A DNA stretch of 64,000 bases from Bacillota bacterium. Its GTDB lineage: Bacteria; Bacillota; Clostridia; Monoglobales; Firm-18. Below the pieces are notes generated by a model. That model had not been told where the DNA came from. It saw only the letters and a list, made by a program, of their open reading frames with translations, and ran no database searches. The stretch spans positions 61,677 to 125,676 of the forward strand of contig JALOAJ010000003.1 of the NCBI GenBank assembly GCA_023228885.1. Reading direction: 5' to 3'. The position numbers were made by a program, and so were the translations under genes. Below, piece after piece: positions 52,601-62,700 of the stretch. Numbering within the stretch: position 1 is the first letter of the stretch; every line of letters begins with the position of its first letter.

Positions 52601-52864
52601 CAAAACATAACCCGTGAGGATATGGCGGTTTTGATGGAGAGAGTTCTTGTAAGGCATAATGTGGATTTCATAGGCGCCAGCAAATCCTTCTTGGATATAA
52701 AGGATATTTCGGAATATGCCATATCGTCTGTTGAAAATTTAGCTTCTATCGACATCATATCCGGAGATGACACCGGAAGGTTTTTGCCCAAAAATAATGC
52801 AACGCGCGCCGAAGCTGCAAAGATGCTATTAGCTGCGATGGAAAAGGGAGGTATTATGCAATGA
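49637..52864 (+). CDS. Large secreted SLH protein with discoidin-like and Ig-like domains
   Basis: A 1075-residue exported protein. Signal peptide to about 25; discoidin (F5/8 type C)-like region at about 28-195; bacterial Ig-like domain at about 310-415 (ISWRSSNTSVITNEGIVTRPANA); second discoidin-like region at about 420-580 (GWGNASNAVDGNLSTYWALGNHT); two more Ig-like repeats (IKWTSNNKDYISETGAVNRPANA; ITWSSGNTNIISNDG); a Gly/Ser linker near 860; then three SLH motifs (FEPDRPVAREEFIKMI, GQNITREDMAVLM, PKNNATRAEAAKMLL). It anchors to the wall and probably binds polysaccharide. Its stop overlaps the next start in ATGA, like the pair at 8425/11085. Confidence 0.85.
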   Translation: MNKIISVTICICIAVMGVSGISICADEANLLSDAVIWTPETNIYSADNLSNLVDGDAATGLESKNLGTAAVWRLFFDIKPDGSMAPTYNKLKINFNSYNAMKISVYTSSQVYNRLGGQTDPPTSNAASAVRFQSYTNPVYTANFEPYYVSKNGDEGYPGTHILPFETKNDRFICIEITNAYDSVSGEYLGVNNIISGVELSNSAPSEVIVSSDTDSVAIPSALAQDKKVSFTAMVLDSDGDELSDAVLSDVAFSLDRQYSGVSIDPNSGVLTITKSAKVSDITVIAACTAGEYTDIFGAKTISLTAVDPVEQQISEALTALNFSHISPQRINSVGSNLSPLKAVNGLLSIGDKEYYDMDISWRSSNTSVITNEGIVTRPANANANVTFTATLSKVKSNGEIFSAEKEFNITVIKSGELVDMVNIMKGGYGWVTSGWGNASNAVDGNLSTYWALGNHTHTTITAGFKTASGEIEKYNKAVITLWNIPRMTAYEITGYENVPDDPGVGGSSPFKGAAGGTVIVSYNPNNVLTHPDANGKVVVKMTESAQSRYFGIAITNGTNTSDNSCGVYEFELYYATPNDAELLDKNFVLYKPLHSGEASFDIPKFKIYDEAGDVLDAKFDYSVSLAQNYKGITIKDEKITVSSDCTANSVDLIYKSWDDERVWLEKSIAVPLESYTQEYYDTVETGAYLKSIIPQKVEADLNLMTEHNGSTIKWTSNNKDYISETGAVNRPANAQKDEKVFLTAEISKGGFTIIETFDVIVIKNMTDLQRVIQDANRIELGISGTVSSDINLPQTGYYGSDITWSSGNTNIISNDGKYRKSSASKAKTPVVLTAEITYNGETTTKDFTIYAETTVSGGGGSGGSSGAGSAFYPGATTVPPMVELTDDEIVKGRFEDVPAGHWAKEYIETLAEKKILNGTSQTEFEPDRPVAREEFIKMIIVAFGYTLKPGETEFIDIEKDAWYEDYVITAYKENITAGMGNSMFGIGQNITREDMAVLMERVLVRHNVDFIGASKSFLDIKDISEYAISSVENLASIDIISGDDTGRFLPKNNATRAEAAKMLLAAMEKGGIMQ

Positions 52865-55524
52865 AATTAAAACTGTTATGCATTGCAGTTATATTTACAT
52901 TTGTTTTTGGCGGTTTTTTTAACCCTGCCCAAGCGGTGGGTTTTACCGATACTGACGGAACAAAATACGAAACGCCTGCAAACGTGCTGCATGCCTTGGG
53001 TTTTGTGGAAGGATACAGCGATGGAACGTTTGATATAGGCGAAACCATGACAAGGGCTGAATTTGCAACGATTTTGTCAAGGCTTAGCCTTCTTGCCGAT
53101 GTTGATAACAATAAGGTGTATTTTTATGATGTTTCATCAAGCCATTGGGCAATAAACAGCATAAATAACGTTTGTGCGCAGGGGCTTATGTCGGGTGATG
53201 AAAAGTATTTCAGACCGGACGATGCAGTTACGCTTGATGATGTTTCGCGCGGTATAGTTACGCTTTTAGGGTATGCTCCGCAGGTTTCCGGCAATTCTTT
53301 TACTGCAACGGCAATCTCTTTGGGTGTATTTAAGGGAGTTTCACCCGGTGCAAATATCAGCCGCGGCGATGTTTTAATTGCTATGTATAATTCGCTAAGC
53401 ATTAATTTGCCGGTTGTAACCAAGTTTAATGCGGATGGCGGTATAATGAGCAAAGTTGATAGGGAAACAAATATACTTTCTGCAAATTTTAATATTTTTA
53501 AGGAAAAAGGTCAATTTACTGCGGTTGGCGATATTGACCTTGTAAGGGTAACAAATTTAAGGACGGATTATGTGCGAATTGACGATGTTTTGTATAAACT
53601 TGGCAATGATGTGCAAATCGGGAAAGAGCTTTTGGGGCATGTAACGGAATTTTATTTTTATGATGCCGACGATGATTCAATACCGGTAATTTTGTATTAT
53701 AAAACAGATAAAAGCAACGAGGTTATTGAGGTTGAGGCAGGGGATATCAGCAGCCAATCTTCAACAACCGAACTTTTATATCATGACGAGGGCGGGCGAT
53801 TGGTAAAACAAAGAATTTCGACGGCTGCCAAATTCATTGTTAACGGATATATTATAAACGATTCGGAAAAAAGCGACAGCCTGTTTGACATTGCCTCGGG
53901 CGGAGTTAAAATAGTTATTCCGCAAAACGAGCTAAACGAGGTCGTGTGGATTGACAGGTATGAATATCATCAAGTTTCGTCTCCAGGGGTCAAAAGCTTG
54001 TTTCTAAGCGACGGCAAGGTTTTAGACCTGGATAAAGACAGGGATGATTTGGTGGTGAACATTTTTACCTTAACGGGAGACCCTGCAGCCATAAACGATA
54101 TTACAAGCGATACGGGAATTGCACTTGCAGAGGTTGTTGCTGCGGACGGTAAAACTTACAGAAGTGTTTATATTTTGAAAAGCATTTCGGGAATTGCTTC
54201 CGAAATTGGTTCGGGCAGCTTGGTAATAAACGATAGGGAATACAAAATGTTAGAAAGCATTAATACATCAGAGTTGAGGATGGGGTTTTTATACACATTT
54301 TTTATCGGCATCGATGATAAAATTTGCATGTTTGACCCGGACATAGAAAGCGCCCTGACATTCGGATACTTGGTTAATGTGGGCATGCAACAAAAAGGGC
54401 TAACCACAAGGCTTGAATTTAAAATTTTAAATTCGAACGGAAGTTGCGATGTTTATGAGGCAGCCGACACTATATATGTTAACGACAAGCCCGTTAAAAG
54501 AGCAGACCTTTCAAAGGACGACAACTATCTTTTCACATATTTATACACCGGGAGCGGCGGTGCAAAAACGGTACATCGTCAGGTAATCGCCTATATGGAA
54601 AATGACGAAGGAAAGGTTACGGAAATTTACACGGCACAGGCAAGCGGAACGGATAATGCCGTTTTAACTTTTGATGTTTTCCCTGAAAGCAGAGTGTGCA
54701 AATCAAGCGCCATATTCAACTTTGGAGGGGAACTCACTATAAAAGACAGCGGCTTTATAGTTGCCGCCCCCGCAAATGCGTCGACCGCAGAAGATGATGA
54801 CTACGAGGTGTGGCCTGTCGGTCACTTTGTAAATGACGGAAGCTATGTGGTTGAAGGATATAATGTAAATGAGCTTTTAGAAGCAGACATTATTGTGGTT
54901 ACGGTAGCAAATACCGATATTGCCGACTATAACGAAAGCAACACATATACTTGCGTTTTTGACAAGAAAAGCATTGTCATGTTAGATGATGGCACACAAA
55001 GCTATGCAATAACATATTGGCAGCAAGGCAGCAAATACACAAAAACTCTTTTAGACAGAAGTGGAAAAACATCGCATGAAAATACATTAAAAGAGATTGA
55101 AAAACTTGGCCGCGGTGATTGTTTTATGATTGAACTCACCGGGGACGACTCGATGATTAAAAATATTAACATTGAGTTTAGTGAGTCAAACAGAACAGGA
55201 ACTATGGAAAAGTATAACAGCGGCAGATTGATGTATTACGGTAAAATTCAAGCTATCAGCGCAAACACGCTTGTTATCAGAAAGTTTGTTGACATGCCTG
55301 ATTTGGGTTATACAAATTCAGACGCCTTCCTGTTTAAAAACGCAGGGCGCGTTATGACATACCTATACACAGGTGACGACCGTCCGATAGAATATGTTCC
55401 GAATTCTTTGGCAGAGGCAAGGGTCGGCGATTGGGTAGTGTTCCAAGCAAGGCATGCTGCAGCCCGTACAATGGTAATATACAGAGATGATAAAAAACTT
55501 CCAAGCGGAAATCTTATCAAATAA
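52861..55524 (+). CDS. Secreted N-terminal-SLH protein, paralogue of the one at 11085
   Basis: An 887-residue exported protein with signal peptide (IAVIFTFVFGGFFNPAQA). Residues about 35-200 hold three SLH motifs (VEGYSDGTFDIGETMTRAEFATIL; LMSGDEKYFRPDDAVTLDDV; a degenerate third). The remaining ~680 residues match, in order, the body of the protein at 11085: ETNILSANFNIF, LLGHVTEFYFYDADDDSIPVILYY, SALTFGYLVNVG and YVNDKP all have counterparts. I know no family for this body. It is translated by 4-base overlap from its SLH partner. A surface scaffold, wall-polymer binder or enzyme partner are all possible. Confidence 0.78.
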   Translation: MKLKLLCIAVIFTFVFGGFFNPAQAVGFTDTDGTKYETPANVLHALGFVEGYSDGTFDIGETMTRAEFATILSRLSLLADVDNNKVYFYDVSSSHWAINSINNVCAQGLMSGDEKYFRPDDAVTLDDVSRGIVTLLGYAPQVSGNSFTATAISLGVFKGVSPGANISRGDVLIAMYNSLSINLPVVTKFNADGGIMSKVDRETNILSANFNIFKEKGQFTAVGDIDLVRVTNLRTDYVRIDDVLYKLGNDVQIGKELLGHVTEFYFYDADDDSIPVILYYKTDKSNEVIEVEAGDISSQSSTTELLYHDEGGRLVKQRISTAAKFIVNGYIINDSEKSDSLFDIASGGVKIVIPQNELNEVVWIDRYEYHQVSSPGVKSLFLSDGKVLDLDKDRDDLVVNIFTLTGDPAAINDITSDTGIALAEVVAADGKTYRSVYILKSISGIASEIGSGSLVINDREYKMLESINTSELRMGFLYTFFIGIDDKICMFDPDIESALTFGYLVNVGMQQKGLTTRLEFKILNSNGSCDVYEAADTIYVNDKPVKRADLSKDDNYLFTYLYTGSGGAKTVHRQVIAYMENDEGKVTEIYTAQASGTDNAVLTFDVFPESRVCKSSAIFNFGGELTIKDSGFIVAAPANASTAEDDDYEVWPVGHFVNDGSYVVEGYNVNELLEADIIVVTVANTDIADYNESNTYTCVFDKKSIVMLDDGTQSYAITYWQQGSKYTKTLLDRSGKTSHENTLKEIEKLGRGDCFMIELTGDDSMIKNINIEFSESNRTGTMEKYNSGRLMYYGKIQAISANTLVIRKFVDMPDLGYTNSDAFLFKNAGRVMTYLYTGDDRPIEYVPNSLAEARVGDWVVFQARHAAARTMVIYRDDKKLPSGNLIK

Positions 55525-55546
55525 GAAGAAAGGTGAGGAATTTATT

Positions 55547-58500
55547 ATGAAAAAAGGAAACCTTTTTACATTATTTATTGCACTTGTGTTTGCCATAAAT
55601 TTGATTTCCGTCAGCAATATATATGCAAATGAAGCTTCGCCCGGTTATTTTAGCGATGATTTTGATGATTATCCTTTTTACGGGGGCGAATTATTCCCCA
55701 AGTACTGGGATGTGGTTACGCACAACCCCGAAACGGGCAGTTTTGTTAAAATAGAAGAAAACGACGGCAATGGATTTGCAGCATTTAATGTGAAAACGGG
55801 TGTTAAAAACAACGGGGTTATGTCATCTGTTGTTTCGGTTAAAAAAAATAATTTAAATAACGAACAAAAATCTTTGGTGTATGAGGGTTTGTTTTATATG
55901 TTTGACAAGTATGCCAAAGCTGTGATTTCTTTTACAGATGCACGGGATTCAAAAGATATTGAGGTTGTTTCGTTAAAAGGAAACGAGCTGGGAGTTAGAA
56001 ACCGTGATAATATAATATCCGGCACAGGTGCGAAAGCTCCCATTAAGGCATGGAACAAAATCAGTTTTGTTTTAGATGGGGCTCGAAGCTTGGTTGATGT
56101 TTATTTAAACGGCGAGCTTGTTTCCGAAAAAACATATATAGACATGTCAGGTGTGAGCCTTAACAACCTTTCGCTAAAGGTGGCGGTCAAAAACAACACA
56201 AGCATCCCTTATGTTGAAGGCAGAATACACATGGATAATTTCTGCATTTATGAGGGCATTGAACCGTCTGCAAATGAAGATAGGGTTAAAATGCAAAAGC
56301 CTGTAACAACATACCTAAACAAGCATTTTACAAGCGTTAAAACAAATGGCAGAGCGCATGGGGTGGTATCTTTTTACAGCAGAGTAAATATAATTGACAC
56401 CCCAAGCGAAACAAACAAAAGCGCTGATATAGTATTGGGGAAGGACGGGGCTTATCTTCCGTTTGATAAAACTGTCAAAGAAAATTTTACCGCTAAAATT
56501 ATTTACAAATCAAACAAGGCTGTAACGCTGAATATTAAAAACAGCAACGGCAAAGAGGAAGAACTGTTTACGCTAAAGCAAACAGACGGCATGGAAGCAG
56601 TAGAGTTTTCCTTTGATTTTGATACTTTTAAATGCACGGCGTCATATGCAAACGGTTTGTTTGAAGAAGCGAATTTTACGCTGGAGGATATTTCATATAT
56701 TGGGTTTTACGGTGAGGGCGCCCGCCTTATATTAAATAAGGTTTTTGCGTACGGAGGCAACAACCGCTTGCCCGATAGTTATTTTAAAGATTATTCATAT
56801 CAGAAAAAAGCCATTTTTGCATTGGTCACTCCGCAATGGCGCAAAACTTATGACACTATATCTGAGGGCATCTTTATTGGGGTTGACTTTTATCAAGCGT
56901 CGGTGTTTGGGAATAAATTGAGATACAATGCTCAACCTCCCAGGGTGTTTAACGGAGAGCCATATGTGCCCGTTGAAGAAACAGCGGTTTTTCTTGGTGG
57001 CGAAGTTCTTGACGGCAAAGACGGAACGGTTGTTTTTTCTGCCAACGGTAATGTGGTTGAACTAAAACCGGAGGATATTTATCAAGTCAAGGATTCAAAC
57101 TATATAACCGCTCAAGCAATGGCGGATATGTTTGGGTTAAAGCTGTCATGGGACGGCGAATACCTTTTGGGTTTTGGAACGGGCACATTTTTCACTTCCA
57201 TGACTGATAACGAAGATTTAAAGTCTGCAGTATATTTCTCACGGCCTTCGGGAGAAGAAATTTATGATAAAATCATAAAAATGGGTGATATTCACCCCCG
57301 AATAATGGCGGGCGCCGAGCGAATTGCAGAGGTTAAAGAAAATATAAATCGGTATCCGACAATAAAAAAATGGTATCAAAAGATAATGAATGATGCCGAA
57401 TCCTACCTGAATGCATATAAATTGTATTACACAACCCCCGATGGCGTGCGTTTGTTATCCGTTTCAAATTTAATGGTCAGCAGAATGCAGGCATTGGGAT
57501 TTGCATATAAAATGACAGGTGATAAAAAGTACGCAGAGGCTGCATGGAGGGACCTTGACGCCGTTTCAAGGTTTCAAAATTGGAACCCAAGCCACTTTTT
57601 GGATGTAGGCACAATGTCGCTCGGCGTTTCAATCGGTTATAGTTGGTTTTATGATTATTTGACCGATGAACAAAAAGATATTATTGTAGCGGGTTTTAAA
57701 AAATGCGGGCTTGACGCTTATGTTGATGCGGTTGATAAGGAAGCATGGTGGACTGTTTCCCCTACAAACTGGAACCCATGGAGCCACGGCGGGGTATTAA
57801 ACGCTCTTGTTGCAATGAGCGACAGGTTGGGTGATAACGCAAAATATGCTTTGGACAGAATGTTCCCATACCTTGAATATCTTTATCCGGAATTTATCCC
57901 GGACGGCGCATGGCTTGAAGGCACCTCATACCACGCGGTAGCGCTAAAACACCTATCCGTATGGTGTGAAACTCTTAAAACGGCAACGGGCAAGGATTAC
58001 GGATATTGGGATTTGCCCGGTATGGATGTGACAGCCTATTACGGCGATGCCTTATCGGGCAGCGGCGGTGTATTCAACTATGGCGACAACACCGAAACCC
58101 GCGCCGATTATCAAGCGCAAGCTTGGTTTGCAACCAAATACAATGATTCTGATTTGGCAGAGCTTAGATACAGTAATATGGTCGCTTACAGTTTTACGGC
58201 AGATTTATATGACATTTTGATGACCCGCCCCGAAATGCTTGGCGGCAGCAGCACAATGGATCATGACCTTTTATACACAAATATGAACCTTGTTTCAATG
58301 CGAACCAGTTGGTCGGATATGGCAGACGGTATATTTCTTGCTGCAAAAGGCGGAGAAAACGGTCTAAGCCATTTTCACTATGACCTTGGCGGTTTTGTAA
58401 TGGATGTTGGCGGAGAACGGTTTGCTTATGAGCTTGGACGAGAAGGATATGCAACTACGCAGCATGATGTAAATGTTTATCAATATAAGAAACGCGCGGA

Positions 58501-59740
58501 AGGTCACAACACTTATGTAATCAACCCATCGGAGGATCCCGGGCAGGTTAATACCGCTGTTGCGGAAGTTGTTGATTTTCAAACAAAAGAACGGGGCGGA
58601 TATGCCGTCATTGACCTTACCCAAGCGTATATAGAGGCAAGGAACATGAAAAGGGGATTTTTCCTTACAAACGACAGGCAAACCATGCTTATTCAAGACG
58701 AGGTTGAGCTTGCAAGACGGTCCGAGGTGTATTGGTTCATGCACACGCGCGGGGACATAAACATTACAGAGGATGGGAAAGCGGCATATATCACTAATAA
58801 AGGGGTCACAATTAGAATGGACATCTTAGACAGCGAAAATGCCGATGCGGTGTTTAAAGAAATGGATCCGCTTCCGCTTGAAACAACTCCGTGGCTTGAA
58901 GGGCAAGGCAGGAACGAAAGTTACAGAAAAATTGCAATTCATTGGGACAATGTTCAAAAGTTTACTTTGGCGGTATCCATTTCGCAAGTGCTTGACGCTG
59001 ATATTCCGATTTACACACCCAAGGTTGTTCCCATCAGTAAGTGGGAAGTTCCGGATGGAGAAATTGCCAAAAAACCGCAACTTAATACAATTACGCGCGA
59101 CGGTTTAAGGCTTGATGGATTTAGCCCGGACAAATACTCTTATAATATAGCATTGCCATACGATACAACAAAAAAACCCGCGTTTGAATACTATGCGGAC
59201 GACATATTGGAAGTAAATGTTATAGAGAGCGAAAATCTTTCGGGTGTTACAAAGTTTATAGTAAAGAACATTCAAAATGACTCGTATGCTCTGTACACAA
59301 TTGCAACAAAGCTTGAAGGTTATATCGGACCTATTCCGGGAGCCAAAGAGGCGGAAATTGTTAATGTAACGGCAAGTGCCGAGCCTGAGTATGATGCCGG
59401 AAACCGCGCAATTTGTGTAATTGACAATGATTATGTTACACGCTGGACTGCTACGGATGACGCTTGGATTATGCTTGAGCTTAAAGAAACGGTAGATATT
59501 TATGCTTTTGGGGTTGCATGGTATATGGGAGAATCGCGTAATTATATCTATGATATTGAAATTTCGGAAGACGGCGAAAATTGGACTCAGGTGTTTAGCG
59601 GCACATCTTCCGGCAGAACTAACGAACTGGAATGCTTCTTGTTGGAAAACAGCAGGGGCAAATATTTAAGATACCAAGGGCATGGTCATGCAGAAGGGCT
59701 ATGGAACAATATAGTTGAAATGAGGGTTTATGTCAAATAG
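55547..59740 (+). CDS. Giant secreted heparinase II/III-type lyase (first of two)
   Basis: A 1397-residue exported lyase. ATG 55547 follows GAAAGGTGAGG and begins a normal signal peptide; the frame is open to 55487 inside the previous gene but lacks a site. Domains: LamG-like region about 35-260; beta-rich region about 265-420; copper-amine-oxidase-N-like segment about 465-545 (FNGEPYVPVEETAVFLGG); toroid and beta-sandwich lyase core about 575-1170 with N741-W, H747, Y795 (EGTSY) and H942/H944 (SHFHYDLGG); cadherin-like segment about 1180-1265; C-terminal discoidin-like domain about 1280-1397 (VIDNDYVTRW, ENWTQVFSGTS). It should cut uronate polymer outside the cell, feeding the importer. Confidence 0.87.
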   Translation: MKKGNLFTLFIALVFAINLISVSNIYANEASPGYFSDDFDDYPFYGGELFPKYWDVVTHNPETGSFVKIEENDGNGFAAFNVKTGVKNNGVMSSVVSVKKNNLNNEQKSLVYEGLFYMFDKYAKAVISFTDARDSKDIEVVSLKGNELGVRNRDNIISGTGAKAPIKAWNKISFVLDGARSLVDVYLNGELVSEKTYIDMSGVSLNNLSLKVAVKNNTSIPYVEGRIHMDNFCIYEGIEPSANEDRVKMQKPVTTYLNKHFTSVKTNGRAHGVVSFYSRVNIIDTPSETNKSADIVLGKDGAYLPFDKTVKENFTAKIIYKSNKAVTLNIKNSNGKEEELFTLKQTDGMEAVEFSFDFDTFKCTASYANGLFEEANFTLEDISYIGFYGEGARLILNKVFAYGGNNRLPDSYFKDYSYQKKAIFALVTPQWRKTYDTISEGIFIGVDFYQASVFGNKLRYNAQPPRVFNGEPYVPVEETAVFLGGEVLDGKDGTVVFSANGNVVELKPEDIYQVKDSNYITAQAMADMFGLKLSWDGEYLLGFGTGTFFTSMTDNEDLKSAVYFSRPSGEEIYDKIIKMGDIHPRIMAGAERIAEVKENINRYPTIKKWYQKIMNDAESYLNAYKLYYTTPDGVRLLSVSNLMVSRMQALGFAYKMTGDKKYAEAAWRDLDAVSRFQNWNPSHFLDVGTMSLGVSIGYSWFYDYLTDEQKDIIVAGFKKCGLDAYVDAVDKEAWWTVSPTNWNPWSHGGVLNALVAMSDRLGDNAKYALDRMFPYLEYLYPEFIPDGAWLEGTSYHAVALKHLSVWCETLKTATGKDYGYWDLPGMDVTAYYGDALSGSGGVFNYGDNTETRADYQAQAWFATKYNDSDLAELRYSNMVAYSFTADLYDILMTRPEMLGGSSTMDHDLLYTNMNLVSMRTSWSDMADGIFLAAKGGENGLSHFHYDLGGFVMDVGGERFAYELGREGYATTQHDVNVYQYKKRAEGHNTYVINPSEDPGQVNTAVAEVVDFQTKERGGYAVIDLTQAYIEARNMKRGFFLTNDRQTMLIQDEVELARRSEVYWFMHTRGDINITEDGKAAYITNKGVTIRMDILDSENADAVFKEMDPLPLETTPWLEGQGRNESYRKIAIHWDNVQKFTLAVSISQVLDADIPIYTPKVVPISKWEVPDGEIAKKPQLNTITRDGLRLDGFSPDKYSYNIALPYDTTKKPAFEYYADDILEVNVIESENLSGVTKFIVKNIQNDSYALYTIATKLEGYIGPIPGAKEAEIVNVTASAEPEYDAGNRAICVIDNDYVTRWTATDDAWIMLELKETVDIYAFGVAWYMGESRNYIYDIEISEDGENWTQVFSGTSSGRTNELECFLLENSRGKYLRYQGHGHAEGLWNNIVEMRVYVK

Positions 59741-59798
59741 CTTAAAAGCATATAAACCATGCATGAGGTTAATATTTCATCGTAGCGAGGAGTAGTCG

Positions 59799-62700
59799 AT
59801 GGATAAGATATTGCGTTATATATGTATGACAATAATTGTTATATTGTTTGCAAACCTATTTGTGCCTTGCGCTTATGGTGCGAAGCCCATTGTTACTATG
59901 GATGGGCTTCCGAGCACCGTCAAAGCGCCCAAAAGCAGTACCGTGGCATATCAGCTAAGGGGTTATGTAAATGATATCTATGAACCGAATGCGGTTTGGA
60001 GTATCAGCGGAGGCGATGCCTCGGGTTATAACCTTAACCCCCAAACAGGAACGCTCACGATTACTCCGGAGTTTTCCGGGTCGTATATTGAGGTGAGGTG
60101 CACATTAGGGTCGTATTACACAAATAAAACTTTATATGTCGGCGAGCGAAGTTTAATACAAGATGCCCTTGCATGGGTTGGCACAGGTTGGGCGCAATCG
60201 GTTGCAATGCCCCAACAGGCGGTTGATGGGAACAGCGGCACATATTGGAGCGCCGGGACGCACACCGTCGGCTCAACGGCAAAGTTGTGCATCGACACAA
60301 ACAGCGTGAAATATAACAAGGTTAAGCTTGAATATAATCACATTATAAACTCATCGCAAACCACATTGTATGCTTCGGATACAGTCACCTCAGAAGTGCC
60401 GACGCAGTCGGGCATTGCTTCGTCCATACCAGCGCTTGGCGCCGCGGTTACGCTGTATGACAGATTGCAACCCAATTATGAGGAAACAATCTATGTGGAT
60501 GTTGACGAAACTACAATGAAATATCTGATGTTTTCAAGCAGAACGGAAAGCAACACAAAAACACCTTTTAGATTAAACGAAATATCACTATATTATACCA
60601 TGCCGGGAGATATGGAGATTACAGGGGTTGATAACGAGGTTAGCGTTCCGAAAAACGGCGCAACAAACTATCGGTTAGATGCTGTTTTATATGATTCAAT
60701 CGGTCAGCAGATGGATATTTCGCCATTTGAGGTGTCATGGGCTGTAAGCGCGCCCGAGGGAGTTGTGTTTGATGATGAAAAAAATATCCTAACCGTATCG
60801 GATTTTGCGAAAATAGGCAAAGCGACAATCACAGCGGTTTGCAACGCCGAAGGTGTTGTTATTACAGCGACAAAAAATGTTACAATCGAAAAAGGCAAAA
60901 TATTGGTGCGTGATGAGTTGGAACGCGAAGTTAATCGATTTGACAAAGCAGGCAATTACTATGCTTCGGTGGAAAATGGGAGCTTGGACAATATAATTAT
61001 TTTTACACGGTACCAAGGTGGTCAGTTGGCTGAAATTAATATTGGGGACGGTGATGAAACGATAGAATTTTATGTTGAACCAGAAGACAACCAAGAGCTA
61101 AAAGTATTCTACTGGGGAACCAATTACCAACCTGCCGCGCCAAGCTGGGTTGAAGGCAAAGAACAAATGCCTGAGGAAAATATTTATTTGCTTGAAAAGA
61201 ATTTTCAAAACAATGGAACATCGGGACTGTCAGGCTTTTACAGGGCGGATGGATTTGTTACGGCGGCAGACGGGCGGATGAATGCTTCTGTCGATAAACA
61301 CGGAATTTGGACGCATCTAAACAAACCTTTTGAGGAAAGCGCAGTAATAGACGCTTCAATAGGCGTGAATGTTCCGGCAGAGCTTTACATTCGCGACAGC
61401 GAAGGGAACGAAATTTTATATGACCTTTCCCCTTCCGACACGCTGCAAAATATTTGTATGCTTTTTAACAGAAGTAAAAACATTTGCATGGTAAATGACA
61501 TTATTGAAATTGACATATCCGGTCTTAGCGATATTTACACAATAGGCATACGGGCTCAAAACAATATCAACATCATAATTGAGCATATCAGATGCTATTC
61601 GGGTACAAAAAGAAACGATGGCGCGGCGTTAAACGAATATGCATATTTTGAAAGAACGCCGGTTGAAAGTGAATTTGTCGATGCAAAAGGGGCATCGAAT
61701 AACATGATTGTAATGGCGATAGATTATGACATTGCTTCGTTTTACGGTGATAGGGTAAAGTTGGCTTTAAAACCAAAGGATATGAGCGGGGTTGCCTATA
61801 TTCCGGTTGAGGCAATAGGGCTTTTAGGCGGCGCGATTGTTACACAAAATAAAAACAGCGTAACGGCAAAATTTGCAAACCGCATCCTTGTTATTCCGAT
61901 TTATGACGGATATATAAAGGCTGCGTCACTTGCTGAACTTGTGGGAAAAAACCTATACTACAACAATGGAATTATAACCGTTTCATCAGAAAGCCCCATT
62001 ATAAGCGCGCAGGAACTGCAAAAGATGCTTCATTATTATCGTCCTATGGGGGGTGAAGTTTTAGAAAGCGTAAAAAACTTAGGGGCAAGACCACGCATTC
62101 TTGCAAACCAAGATGTGTTTGACCGAGCTTCTAATACTATTGCTACCGACCCAATGGTGGCGGGCTGGTATGAGAAACTTCTTGCCACGGCAAATTCTTA
62201 TTTTGGTAAGCCTGTTGCGCAATATGAAGTAGTCAGCGGGCGGTTGCTTGCGGTAAGCAACACCGTTTTTGACCGAGTTTCAAATCTTGGGTTTGTGTAC
62301 AGACTTACCGGTGACGAAAGATATGCCGAGCGCGCATGGCAGGAGCTTAGCGCTGCGGCGGCTTTTTCAGACTGGCACCCGGCACACTTTTTAGATGTGG
62401 GGCAGATGTCTTTTGCGTTTGCGGTGGGGTACGATTGGCTTAATGACTATTTAACCGCCAACCAAAAAAGAATTTTGGTAAAGGCTTTTGAAGAAAAGGG
62501 GCTTGCGGAATTTGTAAAGGCAATCAACACCGGCACAGGCTGGGCGGCATCTTCTTCAAACTGGAATTCGTGGGTTCGCAACGGTGTTCTGTCTTGCGTT
62601 TTGTCAATGGCTGAAGACTTAAACAATATCGGAGCAGCAAAGTTTGCCATTGAAAAAGGAATGACAGGCTTGGAAATTCTATTAAAGGAATTTGCTCCTA

